A DNA stretch of 30,561 nucleotides from JAQVPN01 sp036170435 (GCA_036170435.1 JAVHPF010000077.1:1-30561); one strand, 5' to 3'. Shown: positions 1-9,450, numbered from the stretch's first letter. Notes: generated by a model from the sequence alone, not told the origin. Program-made: numbers and translations.

Positions 1-192
1 CTAGTGAATCATTTTCCACCAAAAACTAATTTTTCAACTGTTAAGTTTTCTATTACATCATTTTTCTTCATATATATTTTTATAAGTGTTATTTTTTATG
101 GACTGGATTATATGGAAAAAGTGAAATTTTACAAAAAAATCTTTTTGCAAAAACTAGAAAAGAGTATAAACTGCACAGGTTTAATTATCTAA
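1..192 (+). CDS. C-terminal part of a small single-pass membrane protein, possibly SecE
   Basis: The reading frame is open from the first base of the window and ends at TAA 190-192, so the true start is probably upstream. The visible 63 residues have a Pro-Pro-Lys segment, one hydrophobic stretch of about 20 residues (rich in Phe/Ile) ending in Gly-Leu-Asp-Tyr, and a basic C-terminus. A Pro-containing amphipathic segment followed by one membrane helix ending near an Asp resembles the C-terminal half of SecE, the small essential subunit of the SecYEG translocon. This is an inference from shape only; no diagnostic motif is complete. It ends 10 bases before the secreted protease gene, so the two may be co-transcribed. 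Confidence 0.35.
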   Translation, partial: LVNHFPPKTNFSTVKFSITSFFFIYIFISVIFYGLDYMEKVKFYKKIFLQKLEKSINCTGLII

Positions 193-202
193 TTTTAAAT
201 TT

Positions 203-2905
203 ATGCACTACAAAAAATATGCTATTTTACTTCTTGCTTTTTCTTTTTTTTGAATTGAACAAGTAAAAGCAACTGATATAAATATTTCCCCAATAGTCCA
301 GGTGATTTCTTATTATGATATTTATGGAAAATATCCTATGATGATGTGATGGGGCTCGGCTTCTGTAATTACAAAAGATTGAGTAATTATATCCAATGAT
401 CATGTAGTAGATGCTGGGAATTGAAGCTTAGCTTCAGCTTTCTCGGTTTGTGTTACAAAAGAAATTAGTCAAAAACCAGTTTGTGATTATACTGCTAGTT
501 TGATAAATCGTGATGATAAATTGGATATTTCAGTTCTTAGAATAGATCCAGTTGATATTTATTGAAACAAAGTTGATTATTCTAAATTCAAAACTATTGA
601 CCTTGATTATGATTATGTTCCTAAGAGCCAAGATGAAACTATGGCTATCTGATATCCTTGGGTTTGAGCTGATACTATTAGTGAAACAAAATGAGTTGTA
701 AGCTGAATTAGTGAATATAATTCTTATAAATATATTAAAACTGATACTTTAATTGCATGATGAAATTCTGGTTGAGCCTTTGTTCATAATTGAAAACTTA
801 TATGAATTCCTACTTTTGGAATGTGATGAAATGGTGATAATACTATGTGATATGCACTTTCTATTTCTGAAGCAAAATCTTTTATAGAGGAAAATAAGAT
901 TAAACAATCTAGCCCAAACCCAATTACAAAATCAATAGATTTTAATTCTTATAGAAAAACTATAGAAAATATAAATTCTTCTTCAAGTTTGAAAGATGAT
1001 ATTTTTGATATAAATCTATCATCTGATTATCAAGTTTCAAATTATATAAAAGATACTACTTTGAGCCTAGAACTGAAAAGACAAAAAGATACTTGAGTTA
1101 GTAATTTATGAATTTATATAGAAAAAGTTCCTAAATTAGATACAGATAAAAAGAAATTCTATTATCTTGAGCAAGATTGATTTTATAATAAGGATTATCA
1201 AAAATTGCTTATAAAAAATATAGGCGGAATAGATTTTTATTATCCAGTGGATAAAACTGATCTATCATCAGGAGATAGTAGTTGGGGGAATACTTACAAG
1301 GCTATTGTAAATAATTCTTATATGATAACTATTGCTTTACAAGCTCCTCTTTATGATGAAAAAAGAAATAAAGAAGTAAAAAAAGAAGTAGAAATGCTTC
1401 TTTGAACAATTAAATTAAATAAAAATAATTTATCAAAAATAAATACAAGTTTTTCTACAAATGAGCCTAAAATTGATATAAAAAATTTTGATCAAACTAT
1501 AACTGACACTGGTAGATATAGAATTTATATGTGAAATAATTTATATGAATATACAGATATTTATTTAAATGAGCTTACTGAATATAATTGAAAATGAAAA
1601 ACAGCTCAGGAAATTTATGATGTTCAGCTAAAAAATATAGATATTTCCGAGAAATCTATGATTAAATTTAAATGACTTGATTGATTTATAAATTGTTCTT
1701 GAGTAAGTTGAATTAGCTCTTATTACAACTATTATAATTATTATGGAGAAAACACTTCTTTGGATGAAAATTGAAATTCTGTAGATTTAGAATCTTGTGA
1801 TATAAATATATTTTTCCCTTTAAATAAAGATTTAAATAGACAAAATTATTTATCTATTTCTATGAAAAGTTTAAAAAATAATAAAACAAAAAATTTAGAT
1901 AAAATAATAAAATTTATAAGTAATTATATAGATGTTCATACTAATTCAAATGAAGTAGCAATTCCAAATATTTTGAAAAATAATAATACTTTGAAATTTA
2001 CAGATATTTCTAAACAATCAAAAGAATACAAGAATTTTTTATCACTTCTTGTAAGGTATAAAATGATAGAAAATAATTCAAAATTTGATTGAAATTCACC
2101 AATAAAATGGGGAGAATATTTAGATTTATATACAAAATGGGTGTATAATTATGATACTAATTCTACTTCATGCAAAAATTCAGATTATAATTGTAGATTT
2201 AAAGATTATAAATTAACTGTAAATTCTATAGAAACTAATTTAGATAATGTATTTAAAAGTATTTGAATAGATGATTATTCTGATTACATAGATAGTTCAA
2301 AAATATCTGATTTTGATAAAATTTTGATGTATAAATTAGCTTGAGTTTCGCTTGGGGATTATACTTATGAAAACATATCTGATTTTGATAAAAATATGGA
2401 TGAAAAGTATCCAAATGAAAAGAAAAAAGTAGATGATTTTTATAATAGTATTTATGGAACTAAAAAAATCCTTATTTCAGATTTTTATTCTAATTATTCT
2501 AGTAGTTTTTTAGCTAAGAAAGTACTTGTATATTATTCAGATCAATTTAAATTATTACTAATTGATAATTCAGATAATAGAAAAATATCTTTTTCTTCAA
2601 AGCAATCGGCTAGAGATAAAGAATTTAACAATCTTTATAAAATCTATAAATGTTACGAGAAAAAAACTTATCAAGAATATTATAATTGTAATAATATATA
2701 TGAAAAAAAATATAGAGAATTACAAATAAAATACAAAGAAATAGTTAAAGATACAGCTAGTTTAGATTATGAATATTATTTTTATCCACTTGCCAAATAT
2801 CAAGCTGTAGAAAATATATTTACGCAAGTTGATTTCTGATTATTTGACTATGAATTAGCCAAGAAAAAGTGAACAGAAGTAGAAGAAACTTCTAGCACAG
2901 ATTAA
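203..2905 (+). CDS. Secreted trypsin-like (S1/HtrA-type) serine protease with a very long C-terminal region
   Basis: Read with UGA as Gly this is one uninterrupted 900-residue frame. The N-terminus is a signal peptide (basic MHYKK, then a hydrophobic stretch to about residue 23), so the protein should be exported. Residues about 40-220 form a chymotrypsin-fold protease domain: His67 in SNDHVV, Asp108 in DKLDISVLRI and Ser189 in GGNSGGAF give the catalytic triad, and three of the four glycines around the serine are encoded by TGA. HtrA/DegP proteins usually have 350-500 residues with PDZ domains; I see no PDZ here. Instead about 680 residues follow that are rich in Asn, Tyr, Lys and Asp. The part near residues 600-650 (a hydrophobic/polar block with F-D-G-N-S-P-I-K-W) is weakly reminiscent of S-layer homology repeats. 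An extracellular processing or surface-anchored protease is likely; its substrate is unknown. Confidence 0.85.
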
Positions 2906-2935
2906 AAAAATGGTGTATTAGGGAACTATTGCTGA

Positions 2936-2968
2936 TTGTAGGGAATGGTTTAAAACCATTCCCTACAA
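2936..2968. terminator. Perfect hairpin between convergent genes
   Basis: A 16-base arm (TTGTAGGGAATGGTTT) is followed by one base and then its exact reverse complement. It lies 30 bases after the protease stop and just before a second hairpin, between convergent genes. It has no strong T-tract of its own. It may act as the first of tandem terminators, or be a member of the GTAG-ended palindromes seen elsewhere in the window. Confidence 0.6.
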
Positions 2969-2971
2969 AAA

Positions 2972-2996
2972 AAACGGTTTTAAACCGTTTTTTTAT
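2972..2996. terminator. Rho-independent terminator (bidirectional)
   Basis: The stem AAACGGTTT/AAACCGTTT has a single-base gap and is followed by a run of T on the plus strand and preceded by a run of A, so it can stop transcription from both the protease gene (plus) and the pilin-like gene (minus). The pilin stop codon at 2993-2995 abuts it. Confidence 0.8.
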
Positions 2997-3415
2997 TTAT
3001 ATAATGTAAAATCTTTTTCTTGTTTTGTTGTGCTAGCTTCTTCTATGAAAAGCTGCCAATATATTTTATCTGTTAATATTGCCGCGCTTCAGTATAGAAA
3101 ATAATCTTTATTATCAAGTTTTACTCATGAAAAACTTAGAGCAGAATCATAGGTTCAAGTAAAACATCATTTATTATCAGTTCAAAAATTGAAAGACCCT
3201 GTTCAAGCAGAAAATGAAGAATATCAAATTGATTTTATACATTCTTGCATATTTATAAACATATCATTTATCTGAGACTTATTATCATAATTATTTAAGT
3301 TATTTGTATTTATAGAAAGTAGTTTATAAATACCAAAAACCCCTCAAGTAAGAATAATAGTAGAAATTATTATTTCTATAAGTGTAAATGCTATTTGTTT
3401 CTTAATATTTTTCAT
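2993..3415 (-). CDS. Type IV pilin-like / pseudopilin protein
   Basis: The 140-residue product starts MKNIKKQIAFTLIEIIIST, a class III prepilin signal: short basic leader, then F10-T-L-I-E14 and a long hydrophobic helix. Cleavage by prepilin peptidase would be after Ala9 (Gly is more usual; Ala is tolerated), putting Glu at the conserved +5 position of the mature pilin. The C-terminal 100 residues have several TGA-encoded glycines and two cysteines (in the IQEC and KGCF segments) that could form a disulfide. Type IV pilus proteins are common in CPR bacteria and are linked to attachment and DNA uptake. The start is 1 base downstream of the previous gene's stop, so it is the last gene of a minus-strand operon. 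I cannot tell major from minor pilin. Confidence 0.85.
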
Positions 3416-3416
3416 A

Positions 3417-4718
3417 TTAATAAGGTTTTAATAGTAAATTGGCTAGTTGTATTATTATATTTTGATATTGTTTTTCTATATCATATTCTTTTGTGGTTTC
3501 TAATTTTTCTTTTTCTCTTGTAATTAATGTTTCTTTTACTTCTATATCCTTTTTCAACATTGTTATTTTTATATCAATACGCTCAATACTTTTTCTAACT
3601 AAACTTATTTTATCTAAAGTGTTATTAATTTTAGCTTTTTCTTTTCCTTCGCTTAGATCATATAATTCATTATATTGAGAAGATATTTCACTAAGTTTTT
3701 CATTTATTGTATCCCTTTCTTCTTTACTTATTTTTATACTTCTAAGTTTTTCGGTTAAACTCATTAATTCTATATACAATTCAAAAATTTTATTGTTTTC
3801 TATAAAAGCCTCAATTTCTATATTTTTCATAGCTTTTTTGTTTTTTAGTTGAGCTATGCTAGTTTGGTCAACTTTAATTGAAGTATTATATCATTCTATT
3901 ATTCTTGTTGATTTTTCTATTGATGGAATTTGAGTATTTTTTCTTGTATTTATTGTTTGATAAATTCAAGCTACATTTAAAGGAATTTTTGTAAGATCAC
4001 TATTAATTCATATTTTTGCTTCTCTATAAATACTTTTTGTCTCAACGGTTTTTCATCTTAATACCATTTTTTTACCATAAAATTCAAGGAATTTTTTAGC
4101 CTTTTCATTTCTATTTCATAAAGCATCAATTATTTTTTTGCTGATTAAATAAAGAGTTTTGTTAAAATATTCTCTAAATATATATTGAGAAAATCCACTT
4201 ACAATAGAAGGATCTATATTATCCAACTTATCATTTAATTCTTGTTCATATAATATTTTAGCAATTTTAGTAAAGTTTAATCTTATATACTCATTTGCTT
4301 CTTGTTTAGATAATGCTTGCCTAAAAATAGATTCAGCTATTTCATCAGCTATTTCATCAAATTTATCTTTTAATAAATCATGAGTTACCGCATAAAACAT
4401 ATCAATTTCATTTAATCACAAAAATCTTCTTTCTCATTGAGATACAATTTCATCTGGAGAAGAAGTTTTTATAATAATTTCATTATGAGTTATTATTACA
4501 TTGTTATAATATTTCTCTATATCATTTTCCATTAATATATTTTCTATTATAACTTTCTTTGTTATATCAATTCATTTTCTTTTTGAAGTATGACTTGAAC
4601 TCAAAAGAGAATTTATTTTATTTACAACATCATTTTTGTATAAAAGAATGCTATTATTTCATTCTTTTTCATGCATTTCAGAATTTTGAATAATTTCCGT
4701 TATTTGTTCTTTTAACAT
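3417..4718 (-). CDS. Hypothetical protein with C-terminal coiled coil
   Basis: This 433-residue protein is recovered only when TGA is read as Gly (two long pieces in one frame joined across several TGA codons). I do not recognise the family. The first 300 residues are mostly helical and polar. The last 130 are strongly charged, with heptad-like Leu/Ile spacing rich in Glu and Lys, suggesting a long coiled coil. No signal peptide or membrane segment is visible, so a cytoplasmic location is likely. It sits between the endonuclease-related gene upstream (64-base gap) and the pilin-like gene (1-base gap). Position makes a role with the pilus or surface apparatus possible, but nothing in the sequence proves it. 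The start ATG at 4718 has no clear Shine-Dalgarno sequence. Confidence 0.75.
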
Positions 4719-4782
4719 ATTTTTTTATTTAATTTGTTTAGTATATTTTAGCTTATTTTTATTATTTTTACAATAAATATGC

Positions 4783-5169
4783 TTATATTTTATAAATTTC
4801 ATAGCTTATTTTTCATTTTTCAACAATATCTCTTATATCTCTTTCATTTTTGTTTAGTACAGATTTACCACTTTTTATTTCTAGAAATACAATCTGTTTT
4901 AGATTTCATTCAGCTAATCAGTCAAAAACTATATAATCTATTCCTCTACCAACAAAAGTTAAATCCTTATGGTTATAAGGGAAATTTTCAAGCATTGGAG
5001 CAACTTTTTCATAAACTTCTCATAGGATTACTTCACGAGATTTCTTCACAGATAATCATCTTTGTTTTTTTAGTTCTAGGTGTTTGATAGTTTTTCAAAC
5101 TATATATCATAAAAATATTCATATTAGGAGTCCTGATATCAAAAAGATATATTGGCTAAAATTATTCAT
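4783..5169 (-). CDS. Membrane-tethered endonuclease related to archaeal Holliday junction resolvases (Endonuc_Holl-like)
   Basis: The 128-residue product has an N-terminal membrane helix (residues 7-27, with TGA-encoded glycines) and a basic linker. A domain then matches the pattern I know from the Endonuc_Holl family: K-S-R-E-V-I-L-G-E, then F-V-G-R-G-I-D78-Y-I-V-F-D-G-L-x-E-G, then I-V-F-L-E97-I-K99-S-G-K, and a final R-D-I-x-x-x-V-E-x-G. Asp78, Glu97 and Lys99 fit a PD-(D/E)xK nuclease active site, with Glu51 as a possible extra ligand. Members of this family typically carry such an N-terminal membrane segment. Nuclease activity is predicted from the family, not shown. A membrane-bound nuclease beside a pilin gene would suit processing of imported DNA, but that is speculation. 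Confidence 0.8.
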
Positions 5170-5201
5170 TTGAGAGGAATTTATTATTTTAAATTTAGAA
5201 T

Positions 5202-5314
5202 ATAACCCATCCCCCTACGGGGACTTCCCTTAAAAAGGGAAGAAATTAGAACAGAAGTTTGCTCTATTTCTTCCCTTTTTAAGGGAAGTCCCGAGGAACG
5301 AGGGGGTGGGTTAT
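5202..5314. repeat. Fold-back (REP-like) element A
   Basis: This 113-base inverted repeat has outer arms ATAACCCA(T/C)CCCCC and GGGGGTGGGTTAT pairing end to end. Each half carries its own small hairpin (CTTCCCTT...AAGGGAAG), so the whole can fold into a cruciform with side hairpins. It is GC-richer than its surroundings and contains no ORF. Related sequences lie at 6056-6168, 10220-10362 and (half only) 18978-19029. Confidence 0.85.
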
Positions 5315-5349
5315 TTACTTAAATGTACTCAATTTCGAAAAAAAGACAA

Positions 5350-5387
5350 TAAAAAAACTAAGCATATTTGGTAATAGGGGCTTAGTT
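5350..5387 (-). terminator. Minus-strand terminator of the repeat-borne RNA, copy 1
   Basis: The stem AACTAAGC (5356-5363) pairs with GCTTAGTT (5380-5387). On the minus strand it is followed by TTTTTTT, the usual intrinsic terminator layout; on the plus strand there is no T-run. This fixes the likely direction of transcription of the repeat. Confidence 0.65.
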
Positions 5388-5817
5388 AAAGTTTTTATGT
5401 CCAACAACTCACGATCAAAGGAAAGTTTAAGAATGTTAAGTTATCCTAAGGGAGAAGGGATCGAAATTTGGATATTCCAAAAATATCCGTGTCAGAGTAC
5501 TTACTTCTGACAATCTGCATACCTCTCTTAGGTGATATTTTTTGATCAAAGCGAATTCACCAGGCTTTGTTTGTTTTTTATTTTTTAAGCTAGTAGCTTA
5601 TATGTTTGTTTAATGTGCTTTTGACTTATGCCTTCTAGGCAGACTATAAAGAGAATTTATAAGCTATCTAGAAAAAGCATAAGTACCTAAGACACGTATT
5701 TGTTTTTATTTTGTTTTTGTGTTTTTTTGTATAGGAATGAACTATTCTTGGCGCATAGTGTTCCGTCTTGAGAAGTAGCAGATTTTTTTAAAGATCAAGT
5801 TGAATAACTCAACTTAC
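5352..5817 (-). ncRNA. Candidate structured non-coding RNA, copy 1 (family not recognised)
   Basis: Several features put a transcript on the minus strand. A TATAAT -10 box lies at 5829-5824, with only a weak -35. A terminator is at the far end: stem AACTAAGC/GCTTAGTT at 5356-5387 followed on the minus strand by a T-run. Between them lie nested helices: ACTTATGC/GCATAAGT with inner TTCTAG/CTAGAA and TATAAA/TTTATA (about 5623-5683); GGAA..ACTAT/ATAGT..TTCC (about 5733-5764); GGATATT/AATATCC; GTCAGA/TCTGAC; CCTAAG/CTTAGG; GGTGA/TCACC; and GATCAAA/TTTGATC. The predicted RNA is about 465 nt. I could not match it to tmRNA, RNase P RNA, SRP RNA or a group I/II intron. Confidence 0.5.
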
Positions 5818-6055
5818 AAACTAATTATACACGACAAATAAGGAAAGTTCCATAAATGTATATTGACGAAAAGCAAAAATATGTTTTATAAAATAATATA
5901 AATAAAAGAAACAGCTTAAATAAGACAAAATAAAAAACTTCAGAAAAACACTAAAAATTCTAAAAAATCATTAAAAAACGAATAAAAAAGTGCAAAAATA
6001 GTCAAAAAAATGTGAAGAAAAAGCCATCTTTGTACACAAAAATAGTACAAAAATG

Positions 6056-6168
6056 AAGTCCCCCTTAATAAGGGGGAAGCGAAGAATGAGCAGGGGGATT
6101 TTATGAAGCTAATTTTTCATCAGAACAAATCCCCCGGCCTATGGCCACCCCCTTGATAAGGGGGACTT
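6056..6168. repeat. Fold-back (REP-like) element B
   Basis: A 113-base inverted repeat with outer arms AAGTCCCCCTT and AAGGGGGACTT, inner arms GGGGGATTT and AAATCCCCC, and extra small hairpins in each arm. It has the same length and plan as element A but different arm sequence. Its left arm overlaps the end of the 727-bp repeat. It sits 64 bases upstream of the flippase gene. Confidence 0.8.
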
Positions 6169-6232
6169 TTCGTTTGTTTTTTTATTAAAATTTCTTATAC
6201 TCACCAAAAAATAACTACTAAATACAAATTAT

Positions 6233-7711
6233 ATGCTAAAAAAAATCGCATCAAATACACTTTCTCAGATACTTTCTAAGGTATTTACAGCTATTATATC
6301 AATATTTTTGATAAAGGCTTTAACTACGTATTTATCTGTAGATGAATATGGACTTTATAATAAAATTTATTCATATTTGGGTATTTTTGCTTTTTTGGCT
6401 GATTTGGGACTATATACTATAACAGTTAGAGAAATCCGAGCAGGAAAGGAAAAAACAAGTAAAATACTAGGAAATGTAATGACTCTTAGAATGATTCTTG
6501 GAATAGGAATTATATTTTTATCTTTGTTTATTGCCTATTTTTTACCTTGATATAATTCACAAGTAGCTTTAGTATCTGTATTTATAGTAGCAATTTTCAC
6601 TCTTTTTTGACTTATGAATTCTTCAATTTTGGCTCTTATGCAGGCAAATATGAAGATAGAATTTTCGCTTATTTCAGCTGTTTTAGGTAAAATATTAAAC
6701 TTATGACTTATTTTAGCTTGAGTTTATCTGCTTTTCCCATTAATTAAATGAGATTTTGAATTTGCATTTTCATTTATTATGTTTGCTGGGCTTGCTTGAA
6801 TTATCTTGAATACTTACTTAAATTATCTTTATGCTAAAAAAATTGAGGATATAAGATTTAGATTTGACTGGGATTATATAAAACATATTTTCAAAATTTC
6901 TCTTCCTTATGGACTTGCACTATTTTTGTCAGTAGTTTATTTTAAAATAGATATAGTTTTGATTTCTCTTATTGAACCAGCAATAAAGGCAGATACTAGT
7001 ATTGCGCTTTATAGTGTTCCAATGAGAATAATTGAGGTTTTAATGGTGTTATCAGGATTTTTTCTAAACTCAGTTTTGCCTATGATGAGTAAAGCTTTTG
7101 CAGAAAAACATTTAGAAAATATTTGAAAAATTCTGAGTAATTCATACAAGACTTTACTTGCTTTTGGTTTTTCTATAGTGGCTTTGGGGTCAGTTTTCAA
7201 AGATGATATTATAAGACTTGTAGCAACTCCAGATTACATTAATCATACAAAATATTTCTATACTTCATCTGATGTTTTCACAATTACTTTGTTTATACTG
7301 CTTTTTTACTTCATTTCTCAATTATTTATATATACTCTTATTGCTTCAGAAAACCAAAAAAGACTACTTTATATAAATATGTTTGTTGCAGCTTTCAATA
7401 TAATTTGAAATATAATTTTAATACCAAAATATTCATTTATCGGTTCAGCTTATATAACTGTAGCAAGCCAAATTCTACTTCTTATAATGTTATTTTTCTA
7501 TTCTCGTGATATCTATAAATTCAGATTTCCAGTCGTTTACACTCTTCGTGTGATTTTAGTGAGTTTATTTATCTTTATGTTTTGAAGATTTCTTATAGAT
7601 TTCAAAGATTTATGAGTGATTTGAAATATACTTATTTATGGATGATTTCTTTGAACTATAATGGGAGCTTATTATTTTGTAGAGTTGAGGAAGATTTTGG
7701 GGAAGAGATAA
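6233..7711 (+). CDS. Polysaccharide/lipid-linked oligosaccharide flippase, Wzx-like (MOP superfamily)
   Basis: The product is a 492-residue polytopic membrane protein, within the usual 400-500 of the family. The N-terminus (MLKKIASNTLSQILSKVFTA, then a hydrophobic helix and L-S-V-D-E-Y-G-L-Y-N) is typical of the polysaccharide biosynthesis/Wzx group: an amphipathic start, a first helix, then the Y-G-L-Y motif. About 12-14 hydrophobic segments follow, many containing TGA-encoded Gly. Such proteins flip undecaprenyl-linked glycan units across the inner membrane for surface polysaccharide or protein glycosylation. The substrate cannot be inferred, because no glycosyltransferases are next to it. 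It is a lone plus-strand gene downstream of fold-back element B and converges with the rRNA methyltransferase gene. Confidence 0.85.
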
Positions 7712-7716
7712 AAAAA

Positions 7717-7743
7717 TAGGGTACACAGGCCTTGTGTACCCTA
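7717..7743. terminator. Hairpin shared by convergent genes
   Basis: The arm TAGGGTACACA (7717-7727) pairs with TGTGTACCCTA (7733-7743) around the loop GGCCT. It lies between the flippase stop and the stop of the convergent methyltransferase, with A-runs before and after. It probably terminates both genes, and it also resembles the GTAG-ended palindromes of this window. Confidence 0.65.
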
Positions 7744-7776
7744 CAATAGAAAAAAAAGAAGAATTGTCTCCTTTTT

Positions 7777-9147
7777 TTATTTAACTACCCATTCCTTAGG
7801 GAACATATTTTTAATTTTTCATTCTATATAATATCATCCTCAGATTTTTAGATTCTTATATGTGATAACTACATATTCTTTATCTTCTAATTCTAGACTA
7901 GTTTCTATTTCTTTTCATTTCAGATAATCATAAACTTCATCAGTAGTAAGTATTTCTATTTTTTTAGCATTTTTAAGCTCATAATCACGAGCAAGATAAT
8001 AATTTGCTATAAATTCTCAGTTTACTATATTTCCGATTCTTTGACCAAGTCTAGTTAGATATAAATCATTTATTAGTTCTCCGAAATTTGGATTTCTTTT
8101 GATGGCTAGAATATCTGATTTGTAGACATAAAGTTCTGAGTCTCATAAATCCAAATCATATTTTTTTTGAAATCTAGATAATGCTTCAAGGGAAGCTTTG
8201 TCTATTTTTCTGATTTCTTTGTTATTTTTTGCTTCTCTTTTCTTGAAATTTGTTTCTATACTTTGTAATTTTTCTATTTTAGCTACAAAAAATCAACCAC
8301 TTTTCTCTATATGAGGCCAAAATCTTTTGCTATATGTTATTTTAAAACTTTCTGGATATTTTTTCTCTATATATTCAATTACTCATTCATTTTCAAGTTT
8401 GTTCAAAGTACAAGTAGAATATAGAATTTCTCATCAAACTTTTGCTGAAACCAAAGCTCGTTCTAATAAGTTTTCTTGTAAACCAGATAATCACTTTATT
8501 TTTTTGATATTCCAATGTTTTATTGTTTCTATAGCCTTAAACCCTATTCATTCACCACTACATGGAGCATCAATTAGAACTTTATCAAATCTTTCTGGCA
8601 AATCTCTGAAAAATACTCAGTTATAATTCGTAACACAAAAATTATTTCATCCAATTCTTTCTAAATTTGAGATTAATTGAGTGATTCTATTTTGTGTAAA
8701 TTCGTTTGCAACGATAACAGAATTTGGATAATATTCAGCTAGTTGAGTTGTTTTTCAACCGGGACTTGCAGCCATATCTAGGATAGTGTATTTTTCTGTA
8801 TCAACTTTTCATTTTGATAATTCATAAACACTATATGAAGCTCGAAGCTCTTGAATATAAGTCATTCAAAGTAGGTGAGAAATAGTATTTCCAAGAGCAT
8901 ATTTAGCTGACTCTATTTTTTTTGTATAAAAAATATTTGGGATTGCAGTTTTTTCTAATTTAAATCCATCATATAATTCGTCAAAGTTCAAAAAATCAGA
9001 AACTGAAATTTTATTTGTGTTAATTCTCAGTGTTTTTGATAAATCTTTTGGTATATTTTCTAGGAAATCTTTTAATTCTATTTCATTGTCTTGGAAAAAA
9101 TTTTCTCTGAAATACTCTATAAATCTTTGGTTCTCAATTTTAATCAT
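7777..9147 (-). CDS. rsmF: RsmF/NOL1-NOP2-Sun family 16S rRNA (cytosine-C5) methyltransferase
   Basis: The product is 456 residues, close to E. coli RsmF (479). It contains an S-adenosylmethionine-binding motif, D-M-A-A-S-P-G-G-K-T-T-Q-L-A. It also has the Pro-Cys motif D-A-P-C196-S-G-E-G and the Thr-Cys motif Y-S-T-C246-T-L-N-x-x-E-N-E. In this family the TC cysteine attacks C6 of cytosine and the PC cysteine helps release the product. The N-terminal domain (residues 1-110) has the usual F-x-x-x-F and S-K-T-L-R-I-N-T pattern. After residue 290 comes an RsmF-type C-terminal RNA-binding region (F-W-P-H-x-x-x-S-G-G-F-F-V-A-K, then a PUA-like stretch with L-x-L-x-R-L-G-Q-R-I-G). The family is certain; the exact target base is inferred. 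The gene is monocistronic and converges with the flippase gene. Confidence 0.88.
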
Positions 9148-9221
9148 AAATAAATTTGACTTGTTGTAAAATATTGCTATAAATGTGCAGCTTCGGCAAA
9201 TTCTATCTAAAAGGTCGTAAA

Positions 9222-9407
9222 ATGCAAATTAGTTCTGCAGCTAGTGGCTATCCCACTAATATGAGTTCCGGAGTTTCTTCAGTTCAACAAAGCTCTCAAG
9301 TAAATATTCAGAGCCAAAAAGCTGATGAACCAGAAGTTCAACAATCTCAACAAACTATAAAAGTTCCTGTTGATGGTAAAGGAGGGAATTTGGATATTAA
9401 AGGCTAA
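9222..9407 (+). CDS. Small Ser/Gln-rich hypothetical protein
   Basis: A 61-residue protein starting MQISSAASGY, with a Ser/Gln/Val-rich middle (V-Q-Q-S-S-Q-V-N-I-Q-S-Q-K) and a Gly/Lys end. An upstream in-frame ATG at 9183 would add 13 residues; I prefer 9222 because the start at Met-Gln-Ile is like that of many small uncharacterised secreted or motility-associated bacterial proteins. There is no signal peptide and no TGA codon. It is divergent from rsmF (75 bases apart), and a good intrinsic terminator follows 44 bases after the stop, supporting a real transcript. Function unknown. Confidence 0.5.
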   Translation: MQISSAASGYPTNMSSGVSSVQQSSQVNIQSQKADEPEVQQSQQTIKVPVDGKGGNLDIKG

Positions 9408-9450
9408 AAAACAAAAATAGATTTGGTGCAAAACTGCGCTAAATAACTTT

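Larger units (their letters stand above)
5344..6070. repeat. 727-bp direct repeat, copy 1
   Basis: Bases 5344-6070 are repeated at 9487-10213, 4143 bases downstream and in the same orientation. I found no mismatch when reading them side by side. There is no open frame of note in either strand, even with TGA as Gly. The segment is full of short self-complementary pieces. The right end runs 15 bases into fold-back element B, and both copies share that part. No terminal inverted repeats or transposase are visible. Confidence 0.95.

Noticed and set aside
4779..5087. Plus-strand ORF rich in Phe and Leu
   Set aside because: It is antisense to the endonuclease-related gene, whose minus-strand protein matches a known family.
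5344..6070. RNase P RNA in the 727-bp repeat
   Set aside because: GGAAAGT-like and GAAACAGCTTA-like pieces are present on the plus strand, but they cannot form the required P4 pairing and the other conserved core regions are missing; the terminator points to the minus strand.
5344..6070. tmRNA or an intron in the 727-bp repeat
   Set aside because: There is no tRNA-like end with T-arm and CCA, no group II GTGYG start or domain V, and no group I core that I can recognise.
5202..6168. CRISPR array
   Set aside because: The repeats are palindromic fold-back units without regular unique spacers, and no cas gene is present.
8327..8626. Plus-strand ORF of 99 codons
   Set aside because: It is antisense to the catalytic part of the rRNA methyltransferase.
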